Shown here: positions 5,844-12,511 of the stretch, one piece after another
Layout of the letters: each line of letters begins with the position of its first letter
Position numbering within the stretch: the first letter of the stretch is position 1
Source of the DNA: JAHFLQ01 sp964432465
GTDB lineage: Bacteria > Patescibacteriota > Minisyncoccia > UBA6257 > WO2-44-18
Direction: 5' to 3'
Assembly (NCBI GenBank): GCA_964432465.1
Contig: CAYSNI010000029.1
Span: 1-15,127 of the forward strand
DNA length: 15,127 nt
The notes under the pieces: generated by a model
What the model was told of the DNA's origin: nothing
The model's database searches: none
What the model saw: only the letters and a program-made list of their open reading frames with translations
Position numbers and translations under genes: made by a program

Positions 5844-6071
5844 AACTTTTCTTAAAAGTTTTGACCAGAGCCGCGCACCGACAAAAAACAGGGTAATAAT
5901 TCCAAATACGGTGGCGACCGTAACCGCCGGTAAAACCCAAGGGTGAGGAGAGTGTTCGTTTTTAAGAAAAAATATGAAAGCTTTGCCTAGCAGACCGCCG
6001 GCATAGGGAAGGGCTACCATTAATATGAGCGCGCTGAATAAAAGAAATACGCGTCTCAAGATCAACTTCAT
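5820..6071 (-). CDS. Small two-span membrane protein, hypothetical
   Basis: 83 residues. Two hydrophobic segments, at about 8-36 and 46-68, are joined by a short polar loop with HSPHPW. Basic residues at both ends (KLILRR at the start; RLWSKLLRKVKNNNR at the end) suggest both termini face the cytoplasm. No family recognised. It is convergent with rmuC and divergent from the nucleotidyltransferase gene (48-nt gap). Only a weak purine stretch (AAGAAGGG) precedes its ATG. Confidence 0.6.
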   Translation of the reverse strand: MKLILRRVFLLFSALILMVALPYAGGLLGKAFIFFLKNEHSPHPWVLPAVTVATVFGIITLFFVGARLWSKLLRKVKNNNRSA

Positions 6072-6082
6072 CCGAGCCCTTC

Positions 6083-6111
6083 TTCAAAGTTCTGACCGAA
6101 GCTTATACACT
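6083..6111 (+). promoter_or_regulatory. Weak promoter of the nucleotidyltransferase gene
   Basis: TTCAAA (6083-6088), a 17-bp spacer and TACACT (6106-6111), with the -10 ending 8 nt before the ATG. A leaderless transcript is suggested; the -35 match is poor. Confidence 0.35.
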
Positions 6112-6119
6112 AAAGCTAG

Positions 6120-6800
6120 ATGAGTCAAGAAACGATTATGGCGAGGCAACAGCAGGTGCTTCATGATGAAAAATGGATTAAGCTATTGCGTCGGACGTGG
6201 CTTTTTCGATACATCCCATTTGTGGAATTCGCGTTGATCGCCGGTTCTATGGCGACTGGAAAAGTACATGCTGGTTCTGATTTCGACGTGATTATTGGCG
6301 CCCGTCAGGGAAGAATTTTCACCGTGAGGTGTTTTTCGGTGATAGCCTTTGGATTGTTCGGGTGGCGCAGGACGAAGATGGATCATAATGAATCCGCGGC
6401 GGATAAGATCTGCCTCAATCATTTCATTACCGAACGCGCGTACCGCCTCTCGCCGCCGCATAACGAGTACTGGAAAGATTTGTATAAGAATTTGGTGCCG
6501 GTGTATGGTACGACGGAGAAGATCAGCGCGTTTTTTGCCGCTAACAAGGATTGGCTGGATGATCGCGGGTATGTCGATGATCTAAGGCACCTCCATCATC
6601 GTTCTTCCTGGATGAAAAAAGTTTATGAATGGATTTTGGGCGGCAGCTTTGGCGATTGGATGGAGCGGCGGTTACGCGCGCCTCAGATAGGCCGTATTGA
6701 GAAGAATGCTTCGGTTGGCTATAAACCAAGAATTATTTACAACGATGATGAGTTGGAATTTCACCCCCACACCAAACGAATAGAAGAATTCTCAAAATAG
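6120..6800 (+). CDS. Nucleotidyltransferase-fold protein
   Basis: 226 residues. FALIAGSMATGKVHAGSDFDVIIGA (37-61, quoted here in two parts: FALIAGSMATG and KVHAGSDFDVIIGA) fits the polymerase-beta-type nucleotidyltransferase signature hG[GS]x(n)DhD, with Gly42-Ser43 and the metal-binding pair Asp54/Asp56. The rest has no motif I can name. The protein is larger than MntA-type antitoxins and no HEPN partner gene lies next to it, so a toxin-antitoxin role is not supported. Substrate unknown. No SD; the ATG lies 8 nt after a -10-like TACACT. Its last codons contain one arm of a 20-bp inverted repeat, and a similar peptide tail is encoded again just downstream. Confidence 0.7.
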   Translation: MSQETIMARQQQVLHDEKWIKLLRRTWLFRYIPFVEFALIAGSMATGKVHAGSDFDVIIGARQGRIFTVRCFSVIAFGLFGWRRTKMDHNESAADKICLNHFITERAYRLSPPHNEYWKDLYKNLVPVYGTTEKISAFFAANKDWLDDRGYVDDLRHLHHRSSWMKKVYEWILGGSFGDWMERRLRAPQIGRIEKNASVGYKPRIIYNDDELEFHPHTKRIEEFSK

Positions 6801-6883
6801 TTTAGTAGAGCAAAATCGGAATAGGGGTAGCCACATCACCCAACCGCCAAGCCATCTTCAAAGCTATTCGTTTGGTGTGGGGG
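6764..6883. repeat. 20-bp perfect inverted repeat spanning the 3' end of the nucleotidyltransferase gene
   Basis: CCCCCACACCAAACGAATAG (6764-6783) is the exact reverse complement of 6864-6883, with an 80-nt loop. The left arm is inside the coding region, the right arm in the intergenic stretch. Confidence 0.85.
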
Positions 6884-6925
6884 GTTCATCCGGATACGCG
6901 GCGAATTGAATATTTGAAACAATAG
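6808..6925 (+). pseudogene. Possible gene-tail remnant
   Basis: An open stretch with no start codon ends at TAG 6923. Its last residues, HPDTRRIEYLKQ then stop, resemble the end of the upstream nucleotidyltransferase, HPHTKRIEEFSK then stop (six identities of twelve plus R/K and L/F changes). It may be a diverged second copy of that 3' tail left by duplication or gene replacement. The match is short, so chance is possible. Confidence 0.35.
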
Positions 6926-6961
6926 GCTTACTATAGAGAGGTTCGTTGACCGAGGTGGTCG

Positions 6962-7381
6962 TTGGAAGACGTTGGCCTTCAGCAGGAAGTAAAATGCCTG
7001 GAAGCGGTGTTTTTGCTCCAGTCTCGAAACTGGAGATTCAACGGTTTCACTATATATAAAGCGGTGCGCACGTACCGCCATCCCGATCAGAGAATTGCTC
7101 GCCTAGATGGGCGGAAGTTTGATCTCTTAATTTTATTTCGACAGTCGGATCTTCCGAAAGCGCTTGTCCTGGTCTTGCAGGTGAAATCGACACACAAGTC
7201 ATATAAGCGTTTTAAAAACAGTCCCAACCGAAAGAACATCAAGTGCATTTTGATTAGACCAGCGGAACCTCTCAAGGCCGTCATGAAAGATCTCAACATG
7301 ATTTTTGAAGAGGTACTCGCGATTGATCACCGTCATAATAAGTTTCTTCGGCCAAAATTATTAAAACTTTTCAACCAGTAA
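6962..7381 (+). CDS. Small hypothetical protein, possible nuclease-like core
   Basis: 139 residues from a TTG start. The frame is closed by TGA at 6947 and TTG 6962 is the first usable codon, with GAGGTGG (6952-6958) as an SD-like stretch. The middle shows two beta-strands reading GRKFDLLILF and ALVLVLQVKST, with Asp and Gln-Val-Lys placed like the D...(E/Q)xK core of PD-(D/E)XK nucleases. This is a weak motif-level inference. The C-terminal third is basic (RPKLLKLFNQ). A perfect terminator overlaps the stop codon. No family recognised. Confidence 0.6.
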   Translation: MEDVGLQQEVKCLEAVFLLQSRNWRFNGFTIYKAVRTYRHPDQRIARLDGRKFDLLILFRQSDLPKALVLVLQVKSTHKSYKRFKNSPNRKNIKCILIRPAEPLKAVMKDLNMIFEEVLAIDHRHNKFLRPKLLKLFNQ

Positions 7382-7407
7382 AAGCCCTAGTAAGAGGGCT
7401 TTTTTTG
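7381..7407 (+). terminator. Intrinsic terminator
   Basis: AAAGCCCT (7381-7388)/AGGGCTTT (7395-7402), loop AGTAAG, followed by a run of T. The left arm begins at the last base of the preceding stop codon. Confidence 0.85.
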
Positions 7408-7443
7408 TTTTACTATGGGGGCGTTCTTTGAAAGGAGTTTTAC

Positions 7444-7473
7444 GTGAATGATAGGAGGATTGGATGTTGCTAG
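7444..7473 (+). other. Candidate leader peptide overlapping the deoC start
   Basis: GTG 7444 opens a nine-codon frame (MNDRRIGCC, stop TAG 7471) preceded by AAAGGAG at about 7430-7437. It contains the deoC SD (AGGAGG, read as Arg-Arg) and overlaps the deoC ATG. Translation of it would occlude or couple to deoC initiation. It may be fortuitous. Confidence 0.3.
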
Positions 7474-8399
7474 ATCTAAGATGGATTGAGCGAATTCGAT
7501 TGAATAGAAGTGAGATTGAAGCCCGAGCAAAAACGATCGGCACGCGGCGCAGTTTTAAGGTAGAGGCGCAAGTCGCCGCCTATCTGAATATCATCCGCTG
7601 TCTTGATCTGACGACGCTTAAAGGCGACGACACCGAAGATCGGGTTCGCCGGTTGTGCGCGAAGGCGCTCAATCCGGTTGATCGGGGATTGTTAGGAATT
7701 TTTGGTCTCGAGACTTTACCGTTGAATGTCGGCGCGGTCTGCGTCTATCCAAAAATGGTGGCTGCGGCTCAGCAAGTGTTACGCGGAAAAGTTCCCGTCG
7801 CGTCGGTGGCTACCGGCTTTCCCGCCGGACAAACACCAATTGCTACGCGTCTCAAAGAAATTGAGATGGCAATTGATGAAGGTGCCACCGAGATAGATGT
7901 GGTCATTCATCGTCCACTCGTTTTCTCGCGTCGATGGGATACCTTGTATGAAGAGCTGCGCTATATGCGCGAAGCCTGCGGAAGTAAGGCGCGCATGAAA
8001 ATTATTCTTGGCGTTGGCGACCTTCGCACGCTTGAAAACGTTAGCAAGGCCGCCGCGGTGGCGATCGCAGTGAGTCGTGACGGCGATTTCATCAAGACCT
8101 CAACTGGTTTTGAAGAGACCAACGCCACGCTCGAAGCCGGTTTAGTGATGGCTAGGCAGATCCGTGACAGTGGATTTAAAATAGGGCTGAAGGCTGCCGG
8201 CGGTATTAAAACCGCGAAAGACGCGATGCTCTGGTATTCGCTGATGCTTGAGGAGCTTGGCGAAGATTGGTGCCGTCCGGAATTGTTCCGGATTGGCGCC
8301 TCCGGCGGTCAGGAAGGGTTGCTGATGGATCTCAATCGTCAGCTTTCGCATCTGGCCACCGGCCGATACTCGGCCTACTACCGCCATCCAATGGCGTGA
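7464..8399 (+). CDS. deoC: Deoxyribose-phosphate aldolase
   Basis: Cleaves 2-deoxyribose-5-phosphate to glyceraldehyde-3-phosphate and acetaldehyde in deoxynucleoside catabolism. 311 residues, the long form (E. coli has about 260; the human enzyme is of similar length). Visible features: CLDLTTL at 46-52, GFPAGQT at 118-124, EIDVVI at 143-148 (Asp145), FIKTSTGF at 209-216 (Schiff-base Lys211) and GLKAAGGIKT at 241-250 (relay Lys243). ATG 7464 has a strong SD (AGGAGG, 7453-7458). A ~30-residue N-terminal extension precedes the barrel. The ALDH gene follows after 23 bases with its own SD, so the pair looks like an operon that removes the acetaldehyde produced. No clear promoter is seen after the terminator at 7381; TACTAT (7411-7416) is a weak -10 candidate. 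Confidence 0.95.
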   Translation: MLLDLRWIERIRLNRSEIEARAKTIGTRRSFKVEAQVAAYLNIIRCLDLTTLKGDDTEDRVRRLCAKALNPVDRGLLGIFGLETLPLNVGAVCVYPKMVAAAQQVLRGKVPVASVATGFPAGQTPIATRLKEIEMAIDEGATEIDVVIHRPLVFSRRWDTLYEELRYMREACGSKARMKIILGVGDLRTLENVSKAAAVAIAVSRDGDFIKTSTGFEETNATLEAGLVMARQIRDSGFKIGLKAAGGIKTAKDAMLWYSLMLEELGEDWCRPELFRIGASGGQEGLLMDLNRQLSHLATGRYSAYYRHPMA

Positions 8400-8422
8400 T
8401 CAGAAAGGAAGAGGAGATAGTT

Positions 8423-10756
8423 ATGGATTCGAAAAAGATCGAACAGTTTCTGGATAAGCCAGGCTATGGCCCGGCTCCAGAATCGGACGCAAAGGTGCAG
8501 TCGTGGCTTGAAGGCCATAATCGAAAATTCGGCCATTTCATTAATGGCGAATGGGCTGATCCCGGCGAACATTCCTATTTTCCGGTGATCTGTCCGGCGG
8601 ATGAAAAGATGCTCGCCAGAGTTGCTTATGGCACTCAAGAAGATGTGTTCGCGGCGATTCATGCCGCGGACAAAGCCTTTTTCGAATGGAAAAATCTCGC
8701 TGGTTTTGAACGTGCTAAATATCTCTACGCGATTGCCCGATGTTTGCAGAAGAACGCGCGTAAGTTTGCTGTGTTGGAGTCGTTGAACAACGGTAAGACG
8801 ATTCGTGAAACGCGCGACATTGATATTCCGCTGGCGATTCGGCACTTCTATTACCATGCCGGCTGGGCTCAGCGGCACGAATATGAATTTCCGGAAATGA
8901 AAGCCGGAGGCGTGGTTGCGCAGGTGATTCCATGGAATTTCCCGTTACTGATGCTGGCCTGGAAGATCGCCCCCGCGATCGCCGTTGGTAATACAGTGGT
9001 ATTGAAGCCGGCGGAAACGACGCCGCTTACCGCTCTGATGTTTGCCGAGATGTTGAAGGACGAAGTGAAGTTGCCGCCGGGAGTGGTGAATATCGTGACC
9101 GGTGACGGCAAGACTGGCGAGTATCTAGTCAACCATCCAATTCCCTGGAAGGTGGCTTTTACCGGATCTACGGACGTTGGAAAGCTGATCCGGAAATCTA
9201 CGGCTGGAAGCGGAAAACATCTTACGCTTGAACTTGGCGGAAAATCGCCGTTCATTGTTTATGCTGATGCTGATCTTGATTCAGCGGTTGAGGGAGTGGT
9301 CAACGCGATCTGGTTCAATCAGGGCCAGGTGTGTTGCGCTGGTTCTCGGTTGCTGGTTGAGGAAGGCGTGTACAGGAAATTTATCGACAAGTTGAAAATT
9401 CGCATGAAGAAATTGCGTGCTGGTCATCCACTGGATAAGTCAGTGGATATGGGCGCAATCAATTCGCAAGAGCAACTAGATAAAATAGAGAGATTAATGG
9501 CGATAGGCAAGAGCGAAGGAGGACTGGTTACTCAGCCGGAAGGCTGGCAGTCAGGCACGCTGGGATTCTTCTTTCCGCCGACGTTGATTGAAAATGTTAC
9601 ACCTTCCGATACGCTGGCCCAGGAAGAAATTTTTGGGCCGGTGTTAGTGGCGATGAGTTTTCGGACTCCGAAAGAAGCGGAAGAGATAGCTAACAATACT
9701 CGCTTTGGTCTCGCCGCCTCCGTCTGGAGTCAGGATATTGATAAAGCTTTTGCGACTGCTAAAAAAATCCGAGCCGGAACGGTTTGGATTAACGGAACTA
9801 ATCGCTTTGACGCGGCCGCTGGATTCGGCGGTTATCGTGAAAGTGGTTATGGCCGCGAAGGCGGTAGCGAAGGAATCCGGGAAGTTCTAAGGATTTCTAA
9901 CGGCGTCGAAAGCGTTTCTGAACCGAAATCAATACTTCGAAATCCGAACTCGATTGATCGAACTTACCGGCTTTGGATCGGCGGTAAGCTCGTTCGTCCG
10001 GATGGTGAAACAAGTTTTTCGGTGAAATCTGAAAGCGGTAGACTGCTCGCAATGTTGCCGGATGCAAACCGTAAGGACGTCCGGAACGCTGTTGAAGCTG
10101 CTCGCGCCGTCCAGGAATCTTGGTCGGAGCAGTCGGCTGATCTCCGGGCTAAGATACTTTATTTTTTGGCTGAGAACTTGCAGGCGCAGAAAACGCGTTT
10201 TGGCAGTGAAGTGGATCAGGCGTGTGAGCGACTCTTTGATTACGCCGCACTGGCGGATAAATTCGAAGGGCGCGTTCATTCCGTGCCGGATCGGATGTTA
10301 GTGACGGCTTTGAAGGAGCCTCTGGGCGTGATCGGTATTCGAGGCGTGGAAGATTACCCCTTGCTTGGCGTGATTGGAGCAATCGCTCCAGCGATCGTTA
10401 TGGGTAATGCCGTGGTCTTTGTTGCTGGTAAGTGTCAGGCGCACATGGCCATGGAGCTTATCCAGGTACTCCAGAATTCTGATATACCGCCTGGTGTGGT
10501 GAACATTCTCACGGCGGAAAATCCGGACTTGCTGGCAAAGGTGCTCGCGGAACACGAAGGCGTGGACGCGATGTGGTACTTTGGTAACGCGGCTGGCAGT
10601 AAGATGGTTGAGGAAGCTTCAATCGGTAACCTGAAGCGCACCTGGGTTTCATTTGGAAAACAGATGGATTGGCTGAGTGAAAATAATAGTTTAATCCTTC
10701 GATTTCTTTACGAAGCGATTCAGGTGAAAAATATCTGGTCTCCCTACGGAATTTGA
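8423..10756 (+). CDS. Two-domain aldehyde dehydrogenase, ALDH16-like
   Basis: 777 residues from ATG 8423, chosen because it has an SD (GAGGAG, 8411-8416); an in-frame ATG at 8267 lies inside deoC. Residues about 35-495 are a complete ALDH domain: PWNFP 170-174, LKPAE 194-198, LELGGKSP 269-276 (general base Glu270), FNQGQVCCAG 298-307 (nucleophile Cys304), EEIFGPV 401-407. Residues about 510-777 are a second ALDH-like domain (LKEPLGVIGIRG; IPPGVVNILTAEN) that lacks the catalytic Cys and Glu motifs and ends early. This arrangement matches ALDH16 proteins, in which the second domain is non-catalytic. The likely job is NAD(P)-dependent oxidation of acetaldehyde from DeoC to acetate; the substrate is inferred from context. 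Confidence 0.9.
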   Translation: MDSKKIEQFLDKPGYGPAPESDAKVQSWLEGHNRKFGHFINGEWADPGEHSYFPVICPADEKMLARVAYGTQEDVFAAIHAADKAFFEWKNLAGFERAKYLYAIARCLQKNARKFAVLESLNNGKTIRETRDIDIPLAIRHFYYHAGWAQRHEYEFPEMKAGGVVAQVIPWNFPLLMLAWKIAPAIAVGNTVVLKPAETTPLTALMFAEMLKDEVKLPPGVVNIVTGDGKTGEYLVNHPIPWKVAFTGSTDVGKLIRKSTAGSGKHLTLELGGKSPFIVYADADLDSAVEGVVNAIWFNQGQVCCAGSRLLVEEGVYRKFIDKLKIRMKKLRAGHPLDKSVDMGAINSQEQLDKIERLMAIGKSEGGLVTQPEGWQSGTLGFFFPPTLIENVTPSDTLAQEEIFGPVLVAMSFRTPKEAEEIANNTRFGLAASVWSQDIDKAFATAKKIRAGTVWINGTNRFDAAAGFGGYRESGYGREGGSEGIREVLRISNGVESVSEPKSILRNPNSIDRTYRLWIGGKLVRPDGETSFSVKSESGRLLAMLPDANRKDVRNAVEAARAVQESWSEQSADLRAKILYFLAENLQAQKTRFGSEVDQACERLFDYAALADKFEGRVHSVPDRMLVTALKEPLGVIGIRGVEDYPLLGVIGAIAPAIVMGNAVVFVAGKCQAHMAMELIQVLQNSDIPPGVVNILTAENPDLLAKVLAEHEGVDAMWYFGNAAGSKMVEEASIGNLKRTWVSFGKQMDWLSENNSLILRFLYEAIQVKNIWSPYGI

Positions 10757-10782
10757 GCCCCGGCTTGCGCTGGGGCTTTTTA
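10756..10782 (+). terminator. Terminator of the deoC-ALDH operon
   Basis: AGCCCCGGC (10756-10764)/GCTGGGGCT (10769-10777) with one G-T pair, loop TTGC, then TTT and AT-rich sequence. It overlaps the -35 of the next promoter. Confidence 0.85.
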
Positions 10783-10793
10783 TATGGTATAAT
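10765..10793 (+). promoter_or_regulatory. Promoter of the small gene at 10830
   Basis: TTGCGC (10765-10770), a 17-bp spacer and a perfect TATAAT (10788-10793). The -35 lies in the loop and right arm of the preceding terminator. Confidence 0.6.
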
Positions 10794-10829
10794 TTCCCCT
10801 AGTACTGCGAATCTAGAAAGGGGGCTCCA

Positions 10830-11165
10830 GTGAGTGACGGTTCCACTCGGATTGTCGTCAAGCCCCAGGAAGAGAACGCCTCGGAATTTGAGATGTCCGC
10901 AATCGTTTTTCGAGGAAGAGTTTGCGTCTCGTTCAAATGCGTTGAAAGTCAAAAGCAACTAGCAGAAAAGCTTAGCGGGATGCTCCACGATTCGGCCGAT
11001 CTTTCGATCGCCGTTAAGGGTGATGTGCATACAATGAACACCCGTTTCGCCGGCATCCCAGACATGATGGATTTCTTGCGGCGTTTTGGCTTTAGCTGTC
11101 GGGAAGCGCCCGGGCAGTTTCCTTCAGGCGTCCGCCAAATAAGAGTAACGGGAGAGCCTCGATAA
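10830..11165 (+). CDS. Hypothetical protein
   Basis: 111 residues from GTG 10830, preceded by a purine-rich AAAGGGGG (about 10817-10824); an internal ATG at residue 22 is the alternative start. The product has a central part with beta-rich IVFRGRVCVSFKC, a helix (QKQLAEKLSGML), then MMDFLRRFGFSCRE and a basic C-terminus. No signal peptide, membrane segment or recognised motif. It is a single-gene unit with its own promoter and terminator, which supports its being real. Confidence 0.6.
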   Translation: MSDGSTRIVVKPQEENASEFEMSAIVFRGRVCVSFKCVESQKQLAEKLSGMLHDSADLSIAVKGDVHTMNTRFAGIPDMMDFLRRFGFSCREAPGQFPSGVRQIRVTGEPR

Positions 11166-11171
11166 AACTCC

Positions 11172-11197
11172 AAGACCCCTTTACAAAGGGGTCTTTT
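11172..11197 (+). terminator. Terminator overlapping the nusA promoter
   Basis: AAGACCCCTT (11172-11181)/AAGGGGTCTT (11186-11195), loop TACA, followed by TT and AT-rich sequence. The loop contains part of the next -35. Confidence 0.85.
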
Positions 11198-11208
11198 ATG
11201 TATATAAT
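11180..11208 (+). promoter_or_regulatory. nusA promoter
   Basis: TTTACA (11180-11185), a 17-bp spacer and TATAAT (11203-11208). Transcription would start near 11215, giving a leader of about 80 nt. Confidence 0.7.
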
Positions 11209-11220
11209 TAGTTTATTGAT

Positions 11221-11247
11221 GAATGGTCGCTCCTTGAGCGGCCATTC
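11221..11247 (+). promoter_or_regulatory. Hairpin at the 5' end of the nusA leader
   Basis: GAATGGTCGCTC (11221-11232)/GAGCGGCCATTC (11236-11247), 12 pairs including one G-T, loop CTT, no T-run after it. It may protect the mRNA 5' end or be a regulatory site. Downstream, CTAATTACTAA occurs twice (11260-11270 and 11281-11291), just before the ATG in place of an SD. Confidence 0.5.
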
Positions 11248-11297
11248 TTCGTAGATAACCTAATTACTAACCACTAATAACTAATTACTAAAACAGA

Positions 11298-12503
11298 ATG
11301 TTCGATTTAAAAACATTAAAAAGGGCAGTCGATCAGATTGCTGAGGAAAAAGGGATAGATGCGGGAAAGATTATAGAGGCGATTGAGTCTTCTATCGCCG
11401 CTGCCTATAAAAAAGAATACGGACAAAGAGGCGAGATGGTTAAATGTAAGTTTGATCTGAAGACTGGCGCTTTGAAATTTTGGCAGGTAAAAACTGTCGT
11501 AGACGAGACCACTGTCCGAGTGGTTGAAGAAGGTGAGGCCGGTGCTGAATCGGTAGGCGACAAGGGATTGCCAGCGGAACCGACTGTTACTTCGGAAGGT
11601 GAGCCCTTAATTCCTCGCTATAATCCGGACCGTCATCTTTTTATTGAAGAAGCGAAAAAAGAAAAGAAGGACGCGAAGGTTGGCGATGAGTTGGAATTTC
11701 CTCTGGAGACTCATGATGATTTCGGCCGCATCGCCGCGCAGACCGCGAAGCAGGTTATTTTACAGCGCCTTCGCGAAGCGGAGCGTGATTCCGTGCTTGG
11801 TGAATTTAAAAATAAAGAAGGCGAGATCGTCAGCGGCGTTATTCAGCGATTTGATCGCGGTAATGTTTACATTGACCTTGGTCGCACGACCGGCGTGTTG
11901 TTCTACAATGAAACGATCCCGACTGAACATTATCGTGCCGGCGAGCGCATGCGCTTTTATGTCGTGGCAGTGCAGTCGGACACCAAGATGCCGGGCATTA
12001 TTCTTTCCCGGGCGAATCCAAAATTTGTAGCCAAGCTTTTCGCGATGGAAGTTCCGGAGATTGCTGATGGCGTAATTGAGGTGAAGGCGATCGCGCGTGA
12101 GCCAGGAAGCCGAACTAAGATCGCGGTCTTATCCAAGATGGATGGCGTAGATCCGGTAGGTTCTTGTGTTGGTCAGCGCGGTACTCGTGTTATGGCCGTA
12201 TCCAACGAACTTGGCCAGGAGAAGTTGGATATCGTGGAATATTCTGAAGATCCGGCCAAGTTCATTACCAGCGCCATTTCTCCAGCTAAAGTTCAGCAGG
12301 TAGATATTTTACCTCGCCGAGAAGCCCGGGTGTACATACCGGAAGATCAGTTGAGTTTAGCGATTGGCAAGGGCGGACAGAACGTCCGTTTGGCCGCGAA
12401 ACTTACTGGCTGGAAGATTGACGTCCGATCCGCTTCTAAGCCGGAAGAAGCCCAGGAAGGTGGCATGGCCGCGGCTGAGCTGACGTCAGAAGATAAGGTA
12501 TAA
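11298..12503 (+). CDS. nusA: Transcription termination/antitermination factor NusA
   Basis: Binds RNA polymerase and nascent RNA to control pausing, termination and antitermination. 401 residues in the family order: N-terminal RNAP-binding domain (about 1-160), S1 domain (about 174-240, GEIVSGVIQRFDRGNVYIDL), KH1 (about 245-315, with GSCVGQRGTRV at 288-298) and KH2 (about 322-377, with LSLAIGKGGQNVRL at 352-365). A Gly/Glu/Pro-rich insertion at about 78-120 extends the N-terminal domain. No C-terminal acidic repeats are present. The ATG at 11298 starts the conserved first helix; no SD precedes it. hppA begins 8 bases after its stop. Confidence 0.95.
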   Translation: MFDLKTLKRAVDQIAEEKGIDAGKIIEAIESSIAAAYKKEYGQRGEMVKCKFDLKTGALKFWQVKTVVDETTVRVVEEGEAGAESVGDKGLPAEPTVTSEGEPLIPRYNPDRHLFIEEAKKEKKDAKVGDELEFPLETHDDFGRIAAQTAKQVILQRLREAERDSVLGEFKNKEGEIVSGVIQRFDRGNVYIDLGRTTGVLFYNETIPTEHYRAGERMRFYVVAVQSDTKMPGIILSRANPKFVAKLFAMEVPEIADGVIEVKAIAREPGSRTKIAVLSKMDGVDPVGSCVGQRGTRVMAVSNELGQEKLDIVEYSEDPAKFITSAISPAKVQQVDILPRREARVYIPEDQLSLAIGKGGQNVRLAAKLTGWKIDVRSASKPEEAQEGGMAAAELTSEDKV

Positions 12504-12504
12504 T
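12499..12504 (+). promoter_or_regulatory. -10 element for hppA across the nusA stop
   Basis: A perfect TATAAT spans the nusA stop codon and ends 7 nt before the hppA ATG. No good -35 is seen at the right distance (TGAGCT at 12476-12481), so this is tentative. Confidence 0.35.
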
Positions 12505-12511
12505 AAAAACC

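Noticed and set aside
6120..7381. Toxin-antitoxin pair (MNT nucleotidyltransferase with a HEPN partner)
   Set aside because: The nucleotidyltransferase is too long and the downstream protein lacks the HEPN RxxxxH motif.
8267..8422. N-terminal extension of the ALDH frame
   Set aside because: The extra 52 residues lie inside deoC; ATG 8423 has a proper SD and starts a family-like N-terminus.
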